A stretch of 55,571 nucleotides of DNA from an uncultured Acetobacteraceae bacterium. GTDB taxonomy: Bacteria > Pseudomonadota > Alphaproteobacteria > Acetobacterales > Acetobacteraceae. A program made the translations under genes and the position numbers. The stretch's first letter is position 1. Each line of letters begins with the position of its first letter. Under the pieces are notes generated by a model that worked only from the letters and a program-made list of their open reading frames with translations, had not been told where the DNA came from and ran no database searches. Location: contig CALMVI010000088.1 of the NCBI GenBank assembly GCA_937873095.1, positions 2,564-58,134 on the forward strand, read 5' to 3'. This document shows positions 7,719-16,678 of this stretch, piece after piece.

Positions 7719-7746
7719 TTGCTAGGCGAGCGTCCGGGGCGATACA
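7719..7746 (+). promoter_or_regulatory. Promoter of def (likely leaderless transcript)
   Basis: TTGCTA (7719-7724) and GATACA (7741-7746) are separated by 16 nt. The -10 ends 8 nt before the def ATG at 7755, so transcription would begin at or next to the start codon. No Shine-Dalgarno precedes the ATG. Confidence 0.45.
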
Positions 7747-7754
7747 CCCCGCCG

Positions 7755-8288
7755 ATGGACGAACCCGAAGATCTGCCGCCTATCCTGGTGGCGCCGCACC
7801 GGTCGCTGAAGACCCCCGCGCGCGCCGTGCGGCCCGCCGACATGGACGCCGTGCGCCTGCTCGCGCCGCGCATGTTCGCCGCGATGTATAAGGCGCCTGG
7901 CATAGGGCTCGCCGCGCCGCAGGTCGATGTGGGGCTGCGCCTGGCGGTGGTGGACCTGATGCCCGGCGACGTGCGGCAGCCCATCGTGCTGGTCAACCCG
8001 GAGGTCACCCGCGTCAGCACCGAATGGGCCACGCGCGAGGAGGGCTGCCTGTCGCTGCCCGGCCAGTATGCCGACGTGTCGCGCCCGGCCTCGGTGCGGG
8101 TGGCGTATGCCGACCTCGACGGCAAGCGCCACGAGATCGACGCGGAGGGGCTTATGGCCGCCTGCCTGCAGCACGAGATCGACCACCTCGACGGCGTGCT
8201 GTTCGTCGACCACCTCTCGGCGCTGAAGCGCAACATGCTGATGCGCAAGCTGGCCAAGGAGCGTAAGCTGGCGCACGCCGAGAAGTGA
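7755..8288 (+). CDS. def: Peptide deformylase
   Basis: Def (177 aa) removes the formyl group from nascent proteins. All three metal-site motifs are present: [17 protein letters not shown] (Cys ligand) and HEIDHLDG (two His ligands and the catalytic Glu). I chose the ATG at 7755 because homologues start close to the ILVAPHRSL segment. The 12-codon longer frame from 7719 crosses the promoter. It is the first gene of a def-fmt-truA operon, and its stop overlaps the fmt GTG (GTGA). A 28-codon remnant of a second def start lies at 6245. Confidence 0.97.
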   Translation: MDEPEDLPPILVAPHRSLKTPARAVRPADMDAVRLLAPRMFAAMYKAPGIGLAAPQVDVGLRLAVVDLMPGDVRQPIVLVNPEVTRVSTEWATREEGCLSLPGQYADVSRPASVRVAYADLDGKRHEIDAEGLMAACLQHEIDHLDGVLFVDHLSALKRNMLMRKLAKERKLAHAEK

Positions 8289-9193
8289 GGCTCGCCTTCA
8301 TGGGCAGCCCCGACTTCGCCGTTCCGGCGCTGCGCGCGCTGGCCGGCGCGGGGCACGACGTGGCGGCGGTGTATTGCCAGCCGCCGCGGCCCGCCCATCG
8401 CGGGCACGCCCTGACGCGCTGCGCGGTGCACCAGGCGGCCGACGCGCTCGGGCTGCCGGTGCGCACGCCTGCGCGGCTGAAACGCGAGCCCGCCGAACAC
8501 GCCGCCTTCGCTGGCCTGCGGCTGGACGCTGCCGTGGTCGCCGCCTACGGGCTGATCCTGCCCGCCGCCATGCTGGACGCGCCGCGCATCGGCTGCCTCA
8601 ACATCCACGCCAGCCTGCTGCCGCGCTGGCGTGGGGCCGCACCCATCCACGCGGCCGTGCTGGCCGGCGACGAGGCGACGGGCATCACCGTCATGCAGAT
8701 GGACCAGGGCCTGGACACCGGCGCCATGCTGCTGCGCGAGGCGATCCCGATCGGCCCGCGCGACACCACGCCCGCGCTGCACGACAGGCTGGCCGAACTC
8801 GGCGCCAGGCTGGTGCTGCGCGCCCTGGACGAGCGCCCGCCGCCGGTGCCGCAGCCGGCGGCGGGCATCACCTACGCCGCCAAGCTGAGCCGTGAGGATG
8901 CGCGGCTGGATTTTTGCGCTGGCGACGCCGCCACGCTCGACCGGCAGGTGCGCGCGCTGACGCCCTGGCCCGGCACCACCGCCGCGTTCGCGGGAGAGAC
9001 GCTGAAGGTGCTGGCGGCCGAGCCGGTGCAGGCGTCCGGCCCGCCCGGGCGGGTGCTCGATCCGGCGTTCACCGTCGCCTGCCGCCGCGGCGCGCTGCGG
9101 CTGCTGCGGGTGCAGCGGCCGGGGCGGCCCGCGGTGGCGGGCGACGCTTTCCTGCGCGGCGTGCCCGGCTGGCAGGATCTGGCGGTCGCGTGA
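8285..9193 (+). CDS. fmt: Methionyl-tRNA formyltransferase
   Basis: Fmt (302 aa) formylates initiator Met-tRNA using 10-formyl-THF. The N-terminal formyltransferase domain has [11 protein letters not shown] and the signature [20 protein letters not shown], in which Asn, His and later Asp form the active site. [15 protein letters not shown] follows. The C-terminal OB-like domain begins near residue 200. The GTG start overlaps the def stop, and the gene's own stop overlaps the truA GTG, so the three are translationally coupled. Confidence 0.97.
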   Translation: MRLAFMGSPDFAVPALRALAGAGHDVAAVYCQPPRPAHRGHALTRCAVHQAADALGLPVRTPARLKREPAEHAAFAGLRLDAAVVAAYGLILPAAMLDAPRIGCLNIHASLLPRWRGAAPIHAAVLAGDEATGITVMQMDQGLDTGAMLLREAIPIGPRDTTPALHDRLAELGARLVLRALDERPPPVPQPAAGITYAAKLSREDARLDFCAGDAATLDRQVRALTPWPGTTAAFAGETLKVLAAEPVQASGPPGRVLDPAFTVACRRGALRLLRVQRPGRPAVAGDAFLRGVPGWQDLAVA

Positions 9194-9951
9194 CGCGGTG
9201 GGCGCTGCTGCTCGAGTACGACGGCACCCCGTTCGTCGGCTGGCAGCGCCAGGCGACCGGGCCGTCGGTGCAGTCGGTGCTGGAACACGCGGTGGCCCAG
9301 CTCGCCGGCGGGCCGGCCGGCTGCACCGCCGCGGGCCGGACCGATGCCGGCGTGCACGCGACCGGGCAGGTGGCGCATGTCGAGCTGGACCGGCAGATGA
9401 CCCCCGGCAAGCTTGCGGCGGCGCTGAACTACCACCTCAAGCCGCACCCGGTGGCGGTGCTGCGGGCCGCCGTGGTGCCGGACACGTTCTCCGCCCGGTT
9501 CTCGGCCATCGGCCGCGCCTACCGCTACACCATCCTCAACCGGCCGGCCCGCGCCGCCCTGCACGCCCGACGCGTGTGGCACGTGCCCTCGGTGCTGGAC
9601 GCCGGCGCGATGCGCGAGGGTGCCGGGCACCTGCTCGGCCGGCACGACTTCACCTCGTTCCGCGCGGCCGGCTGCCAGGCGCGTTCGCCGCTGCGCACGC
9701 TGGACCGGCTGGACGTGCTGCCTGACGGCGACCTCGTGCACGTCGTGGCCGAGGCGCGCAGCTTTCTGCACCACCAGGTCCGCAACATGGTGGGCTCGCT
9801 GAAGCTGGTGGGCGAGGGACGGTGGCAGCCCGCCGACATGGCGCGCGCGCTGGGCTTGCGGGACCGCAGCGCCGCCGGACCGACCGCGCCGCCGGACGGG
9901 CTGTTCCTGACCGGCGTGCGCTATCCCGACGGCTTGTTTTCGGCCGGTTGA
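9190..9951 (+). CDS. truA: tRNA pseudouridine(38-40) synthase
   Basis: TruA (253 aa) makes pseudouridine at positions 38-40 of tRNA anticodon stems. The catalytic Asp lies in GRTDAGVHA, and [23 protein letters not shown] and [11 protein letters not shown] are family signatures. The GTG start at 9190 overlaps the fmt stop. The last 31 nt overlap the convergent xthA gene. It is the last gene of the def-fmt-truA operon, a common alphaproteobacterial order. Confidence 0.97.
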   Translation: MTRWALLLEYDGTPFVGWQRQATGPSVQSVLEHAVAQLAGGPAGCTAAGRTDAGVHATGQVAHVELDRQMTPGKLAAALNYHLKPHPVAVLRAAVVPDTFSARFSAIGRAYRYTILNRPARAALHARRVWHVPSVLDAGAMREGAGHLLGRHDFTSFRAAGCQARSPLRTLDRLDVLPDGDLVHVVAEARSFLHHQVRNMVGSLKLVGEGRWQPADMARALGLRDRSAAGPTAPPDGLFLTGVRYPDGLFSAG

Positions 9952-10757
9952 CGGTGTGACCGTCCCCGGCGTGTCGGGCCCGCCTGCGGCAGGTCCAGCC
10001 TGACCCAGGCGGGTGCGTGGTCGCTGGCGCCCTCCCTGCCGCGCACGTCGCGGTCCACGCCCGCCTCGGCCAGATGGGGCGCGAGCGAAGGGCTGAGCAG
10101 GATGTGGTCGAGCCGCATCCCGGCGTCTCGGGCGAAGTGGTCGCGGAAATAGTCCCAGAAGGTGAAGACCGGCGCGTCCGGGTGCAGGTGGCGCAGGCTG
10201 TCGGTCCAGCCCTGGCCGAGCAGCGCCGCGTAGGCCGCCCGGCTCTGCGGCTGCAGCAGCGCGTTCCGCTTCCACGATTTCGAGGAATAGATGTCGAACT
10301 CGGTGGGCACCACGTTGTAGTCGCCGGCGAGCGCCACGGGCACGCCCGCGCCCAGCAACTCGGCCGCGTGTGCGGCCAGGCGGTCGAACCAGGCGAGCTT
10401 GTAGGCGAATTTCGGCCCTGGATACGGGTTGCCGTTCGGCAGGTACAGGCAGCCGACCAGCACGCCCTGCACGGCCGCCTCGATGTAGCGGGCCTGCATG
10501 TCGGCAGGGTCGCCGGGCAGGCGGTCGCGCGTCAGCACCGGCTCGGCGCGCGATAGGATCGCGACCCCGTTCCAGCTCCTCTGCCCGCGCCACACCGCCT
10601 GGTAGCCTGCGTCGCGGATCGCCTGGGCGGGGAACGCCGCGTCCTCGGCCTTGAGTTCCTGCAGGCAGACCACGTCGGGCCGTGCGGCGGCGAGCCACGC
10701 CAGCAGGTGGGACAAGCGTTTGTTCACGCCGTTGATGTTGAATGTCGCAAGCTTCAT
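9921..10757 (-). CDS. xthA: Exodeoxyribonuclease III
   Basis: A 278-aa AP endonuclease/3'-5' exonuclease of the Mg-dependent EEP superfamily, acting in base-excision repair. Landmarks are FNINGVNKRL (N-terminal Asn), CLQELKAED (metal Glu), YLPNGNP, GDYNVVPTEFD, LDHILLSP and SDHAPAWV (catalytic Asp-His). I chose the ATG at 10757 so that the protein starts MKLATFNING, as in the family. The C-terminal 20 residues form a basic tail beyond the fold. It overlaps truA by 31 nt, tail to tail. Confidence 0.93.
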   Translation of the reverse strand: MKLATFNINGVNKRLSHLLAWLAAARPDVVCLQELKAEDAAFPAQAIRDAGYQAVWRGQRSWNGVAILSRAEPVLTRDRLPGDPADMQARYIEAAVQGVLVGCLYLPNGNPYPGPKFAYKLAWFDRLAAHAAELLGAGVPVALAGDYNVVPTEFDIYSSKSWKRNALLQPQSRAAYAALLGQGWTDSLRHLHPDAPVFTFWDYFRDHFARDAGMRLDHILLSPSLAPHLAEAGVDRDVRGREGASDHAPAWVRLDLPQAGPTRRGRSHRQPAENKPSG

Positions 10758-10794
10758 CGCTGCGGCCAGGCTGTGTTGGTCGGCCGGGGCGCGG

Positions 10795-11286
10795 TCAGCG
10801 GGCAAACATCATCCCGATATCGGCAAAGGCCTTCAGCTCGATCGCGTTGCGGCTGGGGTCGTGAAAGAACATGGTCGCCTGCTCCCCCGGCTCGCCCCTG
10901 AACCGGATGGTGGGCGCGATCAGGAAGCCGATGCCCGCGCGCGACAGCGCAGCGGCGGCCTGGCGCCACTGTTCCATGGTCAGGACGACGCCGAAATGGC
11001 GCACGGCAACGCCGTGGCCGTCCACGGGGTTGGTGGCGGTGCCGCCGGTCTGCTCCGGGGCCAGATGGGCCACGATCTGGTGGCCGAAGAAGTCGAAATC
11101 GACCCATTCGGGCGAGCTGCGCCCTTCCGCGCAGCCCAGGACGCCGCCGTAGAATGCCCTGGCGGCGGCAAGGTCGTGCACCGGGAAGGCCAGGTGGAAC
11201 GGTGCCCTCGGCCCGGCATCGGCCAGGCGGCACAGGGGGCGGTCGGGTGCCATCGCCTGGGCGCCGGGATCGTGCAGCGGGGTCAT
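10795..11286 (-). CDS. VOC-family (glyoxalase/dioxygenase fold) protein
   Basis: A 163-aa single-domain vicinal-oxygen-chelate protein. HLAFPVHDLAAARAFYGGVLGC opens the first beta-alpha-beta-beta-beta module, and RHFGVVL and FFHDPSRNAIELKAF the second, with metal-ligand candidates in HLAFPV, HFGVVL and the Glu of NAIELK. Substrate unknown. The ATG overlaps the stop of the fumarylacetoacetate-hydrolase-like gene (ATGA), so the two probably form a small aromatic or ring-fission catabolic operon. Confidence 0.85.
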   Translation of the reverse strand: MTPLHDPGAQAMAPDRPLCRLADAGPRAPFHLAFPVHDLAAARAFYGGVLGCAEGRSSPEWVDFDFFGHQIVAHLAPEQTGGTATNPVDGHGVAVRHFGVVLTMEQWRQAAAALSRAGIGFLIAPTIRFRGEPGEQATMFFHDPSRNAIELKAFADIGMMFAR

Positions 11287-11987
11287 CGGAACGGGGGCTC
11301 CTTCTCGCCGATCGTCACGCGCAGGGGCGGCAAACCCTCGATCGTCGCGTCGAGGACGTCGCCGGGCCGGACCGGGCCCACGCCCGCCGGCGTGCCGGTA
11401 TAGACCAGGTCGCCCGGCAGCAGGCGTTCGAACCGGCTGATATAGGCCAGGATCTCCCGGCAGTTCCAGATCATGTCGGCGATACGGCCGTTCTGCCTGA
11501 CGGCGCCGTTCACCCTCAGCTGCAGGGCGGCCGAATCGACGCCGCCTGCAGCGGCTGCGAGACGGATAGGCCCGAGCGGCGCGGAGTGGGCGAAATTCTT
11601 GGCAGTGTCCCAGGGCCTGCTCTTGCCCCGGGCTTCGGCCTGGAGGTCGCGGCGGGTCATGTCGAGGCCGACGGCGTAGCCGAAGATCAGGTCAGGCGCT
11701 TGCGCCTCCGCAACCGCCGCACCCGGCCTGCCGATCGCCAGCACCAGCTCGGCCTCGAACTGGTAATCCTGGGTTTCCGGCGGGTAGGGCACGGTGCCCC
11801 CGCCAGGCACCAGCGCCTCGGCCCATTTCGTGAAGAAGAACGGCGCCTCGCGCGCGTCCATGCCCATCTCCTCGGCATGCGCCCGGTAGTTGCGGCCGAT
11901 GCAGAAGATCCGGCCGACCGGAAAGCCTTCGCTGCCGCCGTCGATGGCCGCCATCGGGCGGTCCGGCAGGGTGAAGCAGGGTGTCAT
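11283..11987 (-). CDS. Fumarylacetoacetate hydrolase family protein (fumarylpyruvate hydrolase-like)
   Basis: A 234-aa FAH-fold enzyme that hydrolyses a C-C bond in a diketo acid, probably fumarylpyruvate or a related ring-cleavage product. The metal-site motifs are FCIGRNYRAHAEEMG, FFTKWAEALVP and DYQFEAELVLAIG (acidic ligands), with LDMTRRDLQ and GDLVYTGTPAGVG further on. The compact length and FCIGRNY match the NagK group. The ATG at 11987 has GAGAGG 5 nt upstream. It is coupled to the VOC gene downstream. Confidence 0.9.
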   Translation of the reverse strand: MTPCFTLPDRPMAAIDGGSEGFPVGRIFCIGRNYRAHAEEMGMDAREAPFFFTKWAEALVPGGGTVPYPPETQDYQFEAELVLAIGRPGAAVAEAQAPDLIFGYAVGLDMTRRDLQAEARGKSRPWDTAKNFAHSAPLGPIRLAAAAGGVDSAALQLRVNGAVRQNGRIADMIWNCREILAYISRFERLLPGDLVYTGTPAGVGPVRPGDVLDATIEGLPPLRVTIGEKEPPFR

Positions 11988-12190
11988 GGCATCCTCTCGA
12001 TCATCGGCGCGGCCCACCTCGTTGACGACCCTTCCGGCGATGCAGCTTTCATCTCGACGCCTGCGCCGATACTGCGGCCTTGGGCGGGATCGAGTCCATG
12101 CAAGCGGGCTGGTGCGACCGGGGCGAGGCGCTCGCTTCGGATCAGGCCGGCACGCCTTGCGGGCAGCAGCCCGGCGTGGTGTGTGCCGCC

Positions 12191-13414
12191 ATGGGAAAGA
12201 ACACGGTAAACACCACGATAGGGCCTGCCGCCAGATCGAACGCCCTGATCGCCGAGCGGAACCGCAAGATGGCCGCGTCCGCGCATGCCTATGTGCGGGG
12301 AAGCACGACGCGCTTCTACGAGTGGCTGGAGGCATCCCGCGGTCCGGCCCTGCCGGAGGGGCCGCCCGTGTGGATTTGCGGCGATTGCCACGTCGGCAAC
12401 CTGGGCCCGGTTGCGAGCACGGATGGCGCCCTGGCCATCCAGGTGCGCGACCTCGACCAGACGGTGATCGGCAACCCGGCGCACGACGTGATCCGCCTGG
12501 GCCTGTCGCTGGCCATGGCGGCGCGCGGCTCCGACCTGCCTGGCGTGACCACGGCGCACATGCTGGAGCAGATCGTTCACGGCTACGAGGCGGCGTTCCG
12601 GCCCGACGCCCAGGGCGAGACGCTGGATGCGGCGAGCTCGATGCCCAGGATCATCCGGCAGGTGATGAAGGCGGCCGCGGGCCGGTCCTGGAAGCACCTG
12701 GCCGACGAGCGCATCGAGGGCGTGGAGCCGGTCATCCCTCTCGGCAAGCGGTTCTGGCCGCTGCAGAAGACGGAACGCGGTGCGGTGGACGCCCTGTTCG
12801 CGGAACCGGAGGTGAGGCGTCTGGCGACGCTGCTGCGCGGGCGCGACAGCGAGGTCGGCGTGCGGGTGCTCGACGCGGCGTTCTGGCGCAAGGGGTGCAG
12901 CTCGCTCGGCCGCCTCAGGGTCGCAGCCCTGGTCGCGGTCGGCGAGGGCCGCGGCGAGCGGCACTGCCTGATGGACGTGAAGGAGGCGATAGCGGCGGCG
13001 GCGCCGAGGAGCGCCGGCGCCGACATGCCGCGCGACAACGCCGAACGCGTGGTGACGGGAGCGAGAAACCTGTCGCCTTTCCTGGGCGGCCGGATGGTGG
13101 CCGCGCGCCTGCTCGGCAAGGCCGTGTTCGTCCGCGAGCTCCTGCCGCAGGACCTCAAGCTCGAGATCGAGCACCTCACGCGCGAGGAGGCGATGGGCGT
13201 TGCCGAATTCCTGGCCCATGTCGTGGGGCGGGGTCACGCCCGTCAGCTCGACGCCGAGCAGCGGGAGGAGTGGCTGTCGGAGCTCGGCCGCCGCCGGTCC
13301 AAGTCGCTGGACGCGCCCGCCTGGCTGTGGAACAGCGTCGTGGATCTGGTGGCCTCGCACGAGGCCGCCTACCTTCAGCATTGCCGGCGCTGGGCGATGT
13401 CGGACGCCGCCTGA
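12191..13414 (+). CDS. DUF2252 family protein
   Basis: About 407 aa from the ATG at 12191. The frame is open from a TTG at 12080, but the extra 37 residues do not look family-like. DUF2252 proteins resemble aminoglycoside phosphotransferase-type kinases, and the segments CGDCHVGNLG and VRDLDQTVIG look like that catalytic loop and metal-binding Asp region. The substrate is unknown. VRELLPQDLKLEIE and GRGHARQ are typical C-terminal landmarks. No signal peptide. It is divergent from the FAH-like gene. Confidence 0.85.
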   Translation: MGKNTVNTTIGPAARSNALIAERNRKMAASAHAYVRGSTTRFYEWLEASRGPALPEGPPVWICGDCHVGNLGPVASTDGALAIQVRDLDQTVIGNPAHDVIRLGLSLAMAARGSDLPGVTTAHMLEQIVHGYEAAFRPDAQGETLDAASSMPRIIRQVMKAAAGRSWKHLADERIEGVEPVIPLGKRFWPLQKTERGAVDALFAEPEVRRLATLLRGRDSEVGVRVLDAAFWRKGCSSLGRLRVAALVAVGEGRGERHCLMDVKEAIAAAAPRSAGADMPRDNAERVVTGARNLSPFLGGRMVAARLLGKAVFVRELLPQDLKLEIEHLTREEAMGVAEFLAHVVGRGHARQLDAEQREEWLSELGRRRSKSLDAPAWLWNSVVDLVASHEAAYLQHCRRWAMSDAA

Positions 13415-13431
13415 GTCTGGATGGGGCTGCT

Positions 13432-14478
13432 CTACATCGTGTCGGGTGCAGGTGCGGGGACGGCGTCTGGCGATGGCCAGTCCGGCGGACGGCTGGCCGA
13501 TGTCGGGGGATCGCTGGCGGGCCGGCTCGTGTCGATGACGATCAACAGCCGGCCGGCCAGCCTCGTGGGCGTGCGCTGCGGCGACAGCAGCGTGCTGTAG
13601 CGTATGTCGGTGGCGGCGGCGCGCTCGTAGTCGGCGTCCAGCACGCCGCGACGGTCGAGAAAGCGGTTCATCGACGAGGACAGCCTCACGCAGCCCTCGG
13701 ACGCCGGATGGCCCAGCTTGCGTTCCAGCAGATCGGGGTCAGTCGCGTGCATCTGCAGCCGGATGTCGCCGCCGGCGCCGTCCGTGTGCCAGCCCTTCAA
13801 CGCCCACTGCCAGCCGAAATCCCAAACCCGCATGCCGGCCAAGCCCAACCCGCGGACGTGGTGTTCGTTGCGGGTGCCGGCGGCGCGGAAATCCAGTATT
13901 GCGTCGGTGTGCGCAAACACGCCGACCGGCGTCAGGTAGTAGTCCTTGCGGCCCGCCTGACCGGTCGAGACATGTGCGGCCCCCACCAGGCGCCAGCCGG
14001 CCGGACCTCCCGGGCGAGCCAGCATCAGCATGAGCCGCTGCACGGCCGGGTTGCGGTCCACCACCACCACGACCTGCGGCGTGTCGATGGGTCGGCCTGC
14101 CTGGCCCAGCAACGTCAGCGCGCGCGAGGTCAGTTCGGCAACGGCGTGGTCCGATGGCCGCACCAGGCCGGCGACTTCGCGCGCCATGGCCCGCCGCAGC
14201 ACCGCGAACTCGCAGCCGACAGCGTCGTCGGCCCTCTCGTCGGCCTCTCCCGGCCCGCCGATCGGCGGCAAGCCGGGCAGCCCGGCCCGGTTTGCACTGC
14301 TCCCGCCATGGGCGGCAGGCGTCTCCGGCAGACGCGTCCCGGATGGCGGCGAGCATGGGGATTGCAGGGGCGGCAGCCGGGCGAGGCTCGCCGACGGCTC
14401 GGTCGCGACGATCGGCGGCGGCGCCGCCCGGGACGGCGATGCGGCAACCAGCGACAGCGCCAATCCCAATCGCAGCAT
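13432..14478 (-). CDS. Exported L,D-transpeptidase (YkuD domain)
   Basis: A 348-aa protein with a signal peptide (MLRLGLALSLVAASPSRA) and a Pro-rich region to about residue 90. The C-terminal YkuD-type domain has a catalytic HATDPDLLERKLGHPASEGC segment followed by VRLSSSMN, so both the His and the SEGCVR Cys are present. It would cross-link peptidoglycan 3-3 or anchor proteins to it. ATG at 14478 with GGAGGAA 7 nt upstream. The last 50 or so residues are Pro/Ser-rich and lie outside the fold. It stands alone, convergent with the DUF2252 gene. Confidence 0.85.
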   Translation of the reverse strand: MLRLGLALSLVAASPSRAAPPPIVATEPSASLARLPPLQSPCSPPSGTRLPETPAAHGGSSANRAGLPGLPPIGGPGEADERADDAVGCEFAVLRRAMAREVAGLVRPSDHAVAELTSRALTLLGQAGRPIDTPQVVVVVDRNPAVQRLMLMLARPGGPAGWRLVGAAHVSTGQAGRKDYYLTPVGVFAHTDAILDFRAAGTRNEHHVRGLGLAGMRVWDFGWQWALKGWHTDGAGGDIRLQMHATDPDLLERKLGHPASEGCVRLSSSMNRFLDRRGVLDADYERAAATDIRYSTLLSPQRTPTRLAGRLLIVIDTSRPASDPPTSASRPPDWPSPDAVPAPAPDTM

Positions 14479-14674
14479 TCGTGTTCCTCCGACACGAACC
14501 CGGCATTTACAGCTTGCCCAGGCTTGCGCAATGCCGCCGTGCCACGGCTCCGCGAACGACGCATCACTGCAATGCGGCAGGCAAGCCGAAAACTTGTTGC
14601 GATACAGCATCGTTCATGGCCATGATAGCGGAAACGTGATAATAGTTAACACGTCAGGAGCAGAGGAATAGTTA

Positions 14675-16603
14675 ATGAGATTGTGGTTGATTCTTGTCGT
14701 TCTTTTTCCAAGCTTGGCATTGGCGCAAGTGACCGGAACGGGCAGCTACGTACCGGCGGGTGATTTTCAGGCAACGTTCGTTCCGCCGACCCCAACTCTG
14801 CTTGGCATCTATGATGACGACAGCGTCGGAAGCTTCGAAGGGGTCAACGCTTGGCTCGGCCGGCCGGTCGATTTCACGTCGATCCATACCGGACAGGCGA
14901 GCGAGTACGACTTCGTCAATTCGGTGGATTACGTGCTGTGGAGCAGTCGATACGCTGGCGTGAACGCCGCAGGTGTTGCGGACTCCCGCCTGGTGAGCGT
15001 GCCCCTGATCTGGGAGGGCGCGAGCCTCGCGGCTGCCGCGGCGGGCTGGTATAACGGCGACTACGCGATCGTTGCGGAAAAGATACTGAACGACATTCCG
15101 GCGGGCCCCGCGCCCGGGCAGTCGATCATCTACCTGCGCACCGGCTGGGAAGAAAACCTTGCGGGCGAGATGCCCTGGTCGTCGAGCGGCCAGGAGGCGC
15201 AGTACATCGCGGCGTTCCAGCAGTTCGTGACGGTGTTCCGCTCCGTCGACGTCGCCAGGCGGTTCCGGTTCGTCTGGTGTCCCAACGTCACCGGCGACCC
15301 GATCACGTGGTCGTACCCCGGCGACGACTATGTCGATGTCATGTCGATGGACTTCTATTACGGATTGAGCGCGCCCACGGACTCGCCCGATCCGGACCTC
15401 GCGTTCCAGGGAATGCTCAACTCCGGTCTCAACCAGGTGGCGCAGATGGCGGCGTCCAGCGGCAAGGGGCTGGCGTTTTCCGAATGGGGCGTGAACCAGG
15501 ACAATTTCGGGAACTACGTGAAGGATTTCTTCGACTGGTGCCGCGCCCAGGGCTGCCTGTACGTTACGTACTGGAACAATGATGGGGGCTATCCGAGCAA
15601 GCTTTCGGACGGCAGCTATCCTGAGACGGGGGCGATGTTCCGTCACCTGTGGGATCCGGCCAACTACCCGGTGGAGCCGATCGCGGCGCCGGTCGGGGTG
15701 GCGGCGCTGGCGGGCAACGGCTTCGCGGAGATCACCAGCAATCCTGTGCGCTCATCCACCCCGGTCACGACCTACTACCTCTACAAGGGCAGCAGCTCGG
15801 GCCAGGAGAGCACCGTGCCGGTTGCGACCAGCTCGCAACCGTCGTTCACCGACTACCAGCCGAACGGCCGGACGGCGTATTACCGGGTCGGGGCCGGCAA
15901 CGCGCTCAGTCTGGGCTATCTGTCGGCGGAGGTCAGCGCGACGCCGCTCGCGCCGTCGATCCGGCCGCTTCCCGCCGCCTATCTCGATCTGACCTCGGGC
16001 GGCTACGCCTCGAGCAGCACAAGCGCGCTGACCGGGATCATGCAGTCCGCCCCGGCGCTGGGCAACGCCACGATCACGGCGCTGCTCACCAGCGCCCCCG
16101 GCCCGAACATGATTGCGGGTTTTCCCAACGGCCTGTCGATCGGTCTGGACGCCAACAACAACCTGCTCGGCTACAGCCGCGACTTCTGGGACAACCGCTG
16201 GATTGCCGTCAGCACGCTGCCGGTGCCGTTCCCCGCCGACGGCAAGACGCCGGAATGGGTAAGGGTCGATTTCGACGCGATCGGCGCCACCACGACCTTC
16301 TACGTCGCCCCGGTGAACGGCCGTCTCATGCCGCAGCTGAACAGCCCGCTCTGGAGCCAGCTTGGCGCCCAGCAGATCGGGCAGAACCACAACGGCATCT
16401 TCGGCAACGTCGAGCCGTTCGTCGTGGGCGTCTATCCAGGCAGCCGCGCGCAGGTGATCGGGACGGTGTACGACGTGGGCATCTTCGCCAACGGCGTGCT
16501 GATCGACCGGGCGCATTTCGACAACCAGAACCCCGGCACGCAGACCTACACCGACTGGCTGGGGAAGACCTGGTCCCTCGGTGGAAACGCCTCGATCAAC
16601 TGA
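14675..16603 (+). CDS. Secreted GH26-like glycoside hydrolase with C-terminal beta domains
   Basis: A 642-aa protein with a signal peptide (MRLWLILVVLFPSLALA). The first 330 or so residues form a TIM-barrel like GH26: YLRTGWEENLAGEMPW carries the presumed acid/base Glu, and GLAFSEWGVNQ the nucleophile Glu. It probably cuts a beta-mannan-like or exopolysaccharide chain. A fibronectin-III-like module (about 340-425) and a C-terminal beta-sandwich, LamG-like region (about 430-640) follow. A GAGGA site precedes the ATG. Its neighbours rmd and gmd point to a role with a rhamnose-containing polymer, which is inference. Confidence 0.8.
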   Translation: MRLWLILVVLFPSLALAQVTGTGSYVPAGDFQATFVPPTPTLLGIYDDDSVGSFEGVNAWLGRPVDFTSIHTGQASEYDFVNSVDYVLWSSRYAGVNAAGVADSRLVSVPLIWEGASLAAAAAGWYNGDYAIVAEKILNDIPAGPAPGQSIIYLRTGWEENLAGEMPWSSSGQEAQYIAAFQQFVTVFRSVDVARRFRFVWCPNVTGDPITWSYPGDDYVDVMSMDFYYGLSAPTDSPDPDLAFQGMLNSGLNQVAQMAASSGKGLAFSEWGVNQDNFGNYVKDFFDWCRAQGCLYVTYWNNDGGYPSKLSDGSYPETGAMFRHLWDPANYPVEPIAAPVGVAALAGNGFAEITSNPVRSSTPVTTYYLYKGSSSGQESTVPVATSSQPSFTDYQPNGRTAYYRVGAGNALSLGYLSAEVSATPLAPSIRPLPAAYLDLTSGGYASSSTSALTGIMQSAPALGNATITALLTSAPGPNMIAGFPNGLSIGLDANNNLLGYSRDFWDNRWIAVSTLPVPFPADGKTPEWVRVDFDAIGATTTFYVAPVNGRLMPQLNSPLWSQLGAQQIGQNHNGIFGNVEPFVVGVYPGSRAQVIGTVYDVGIFANGVLIDRAHFDNQNPGTQTYTDWLGKTWSLGGNASIN

Positions 16604-16633
16604 GCAGCACCTGAACCCGCCCTGAGTCGCGGG

Positions 16634-16664
16634 TGCGGGCCGGACCGAGTTCCGGCCCGCATTT
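16634..16664 (+). terminator. Rho-independent terminator after the GH26-like gene
   Basis: TGCGGGCCGGA (16634-16644) and TCCGGCCCGCA (16651-16661) form an 11-bp GC-rich stem with a 6-nt loop, followed by TTT. It lies 30 nt after the glycosidase stop and just before the convergent rmd gene. Confidence 0.75.
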
Positions 16665-16678
16665 GGGCCCGTAGAGCC

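Noticed and set aside
12080-12190. Upstream extension of the DUF2252 gene from a TTG
   Set aside because: The 37 extra residues do not resemble the family, and no Shine-Dalgarno or conserved motif supports them.
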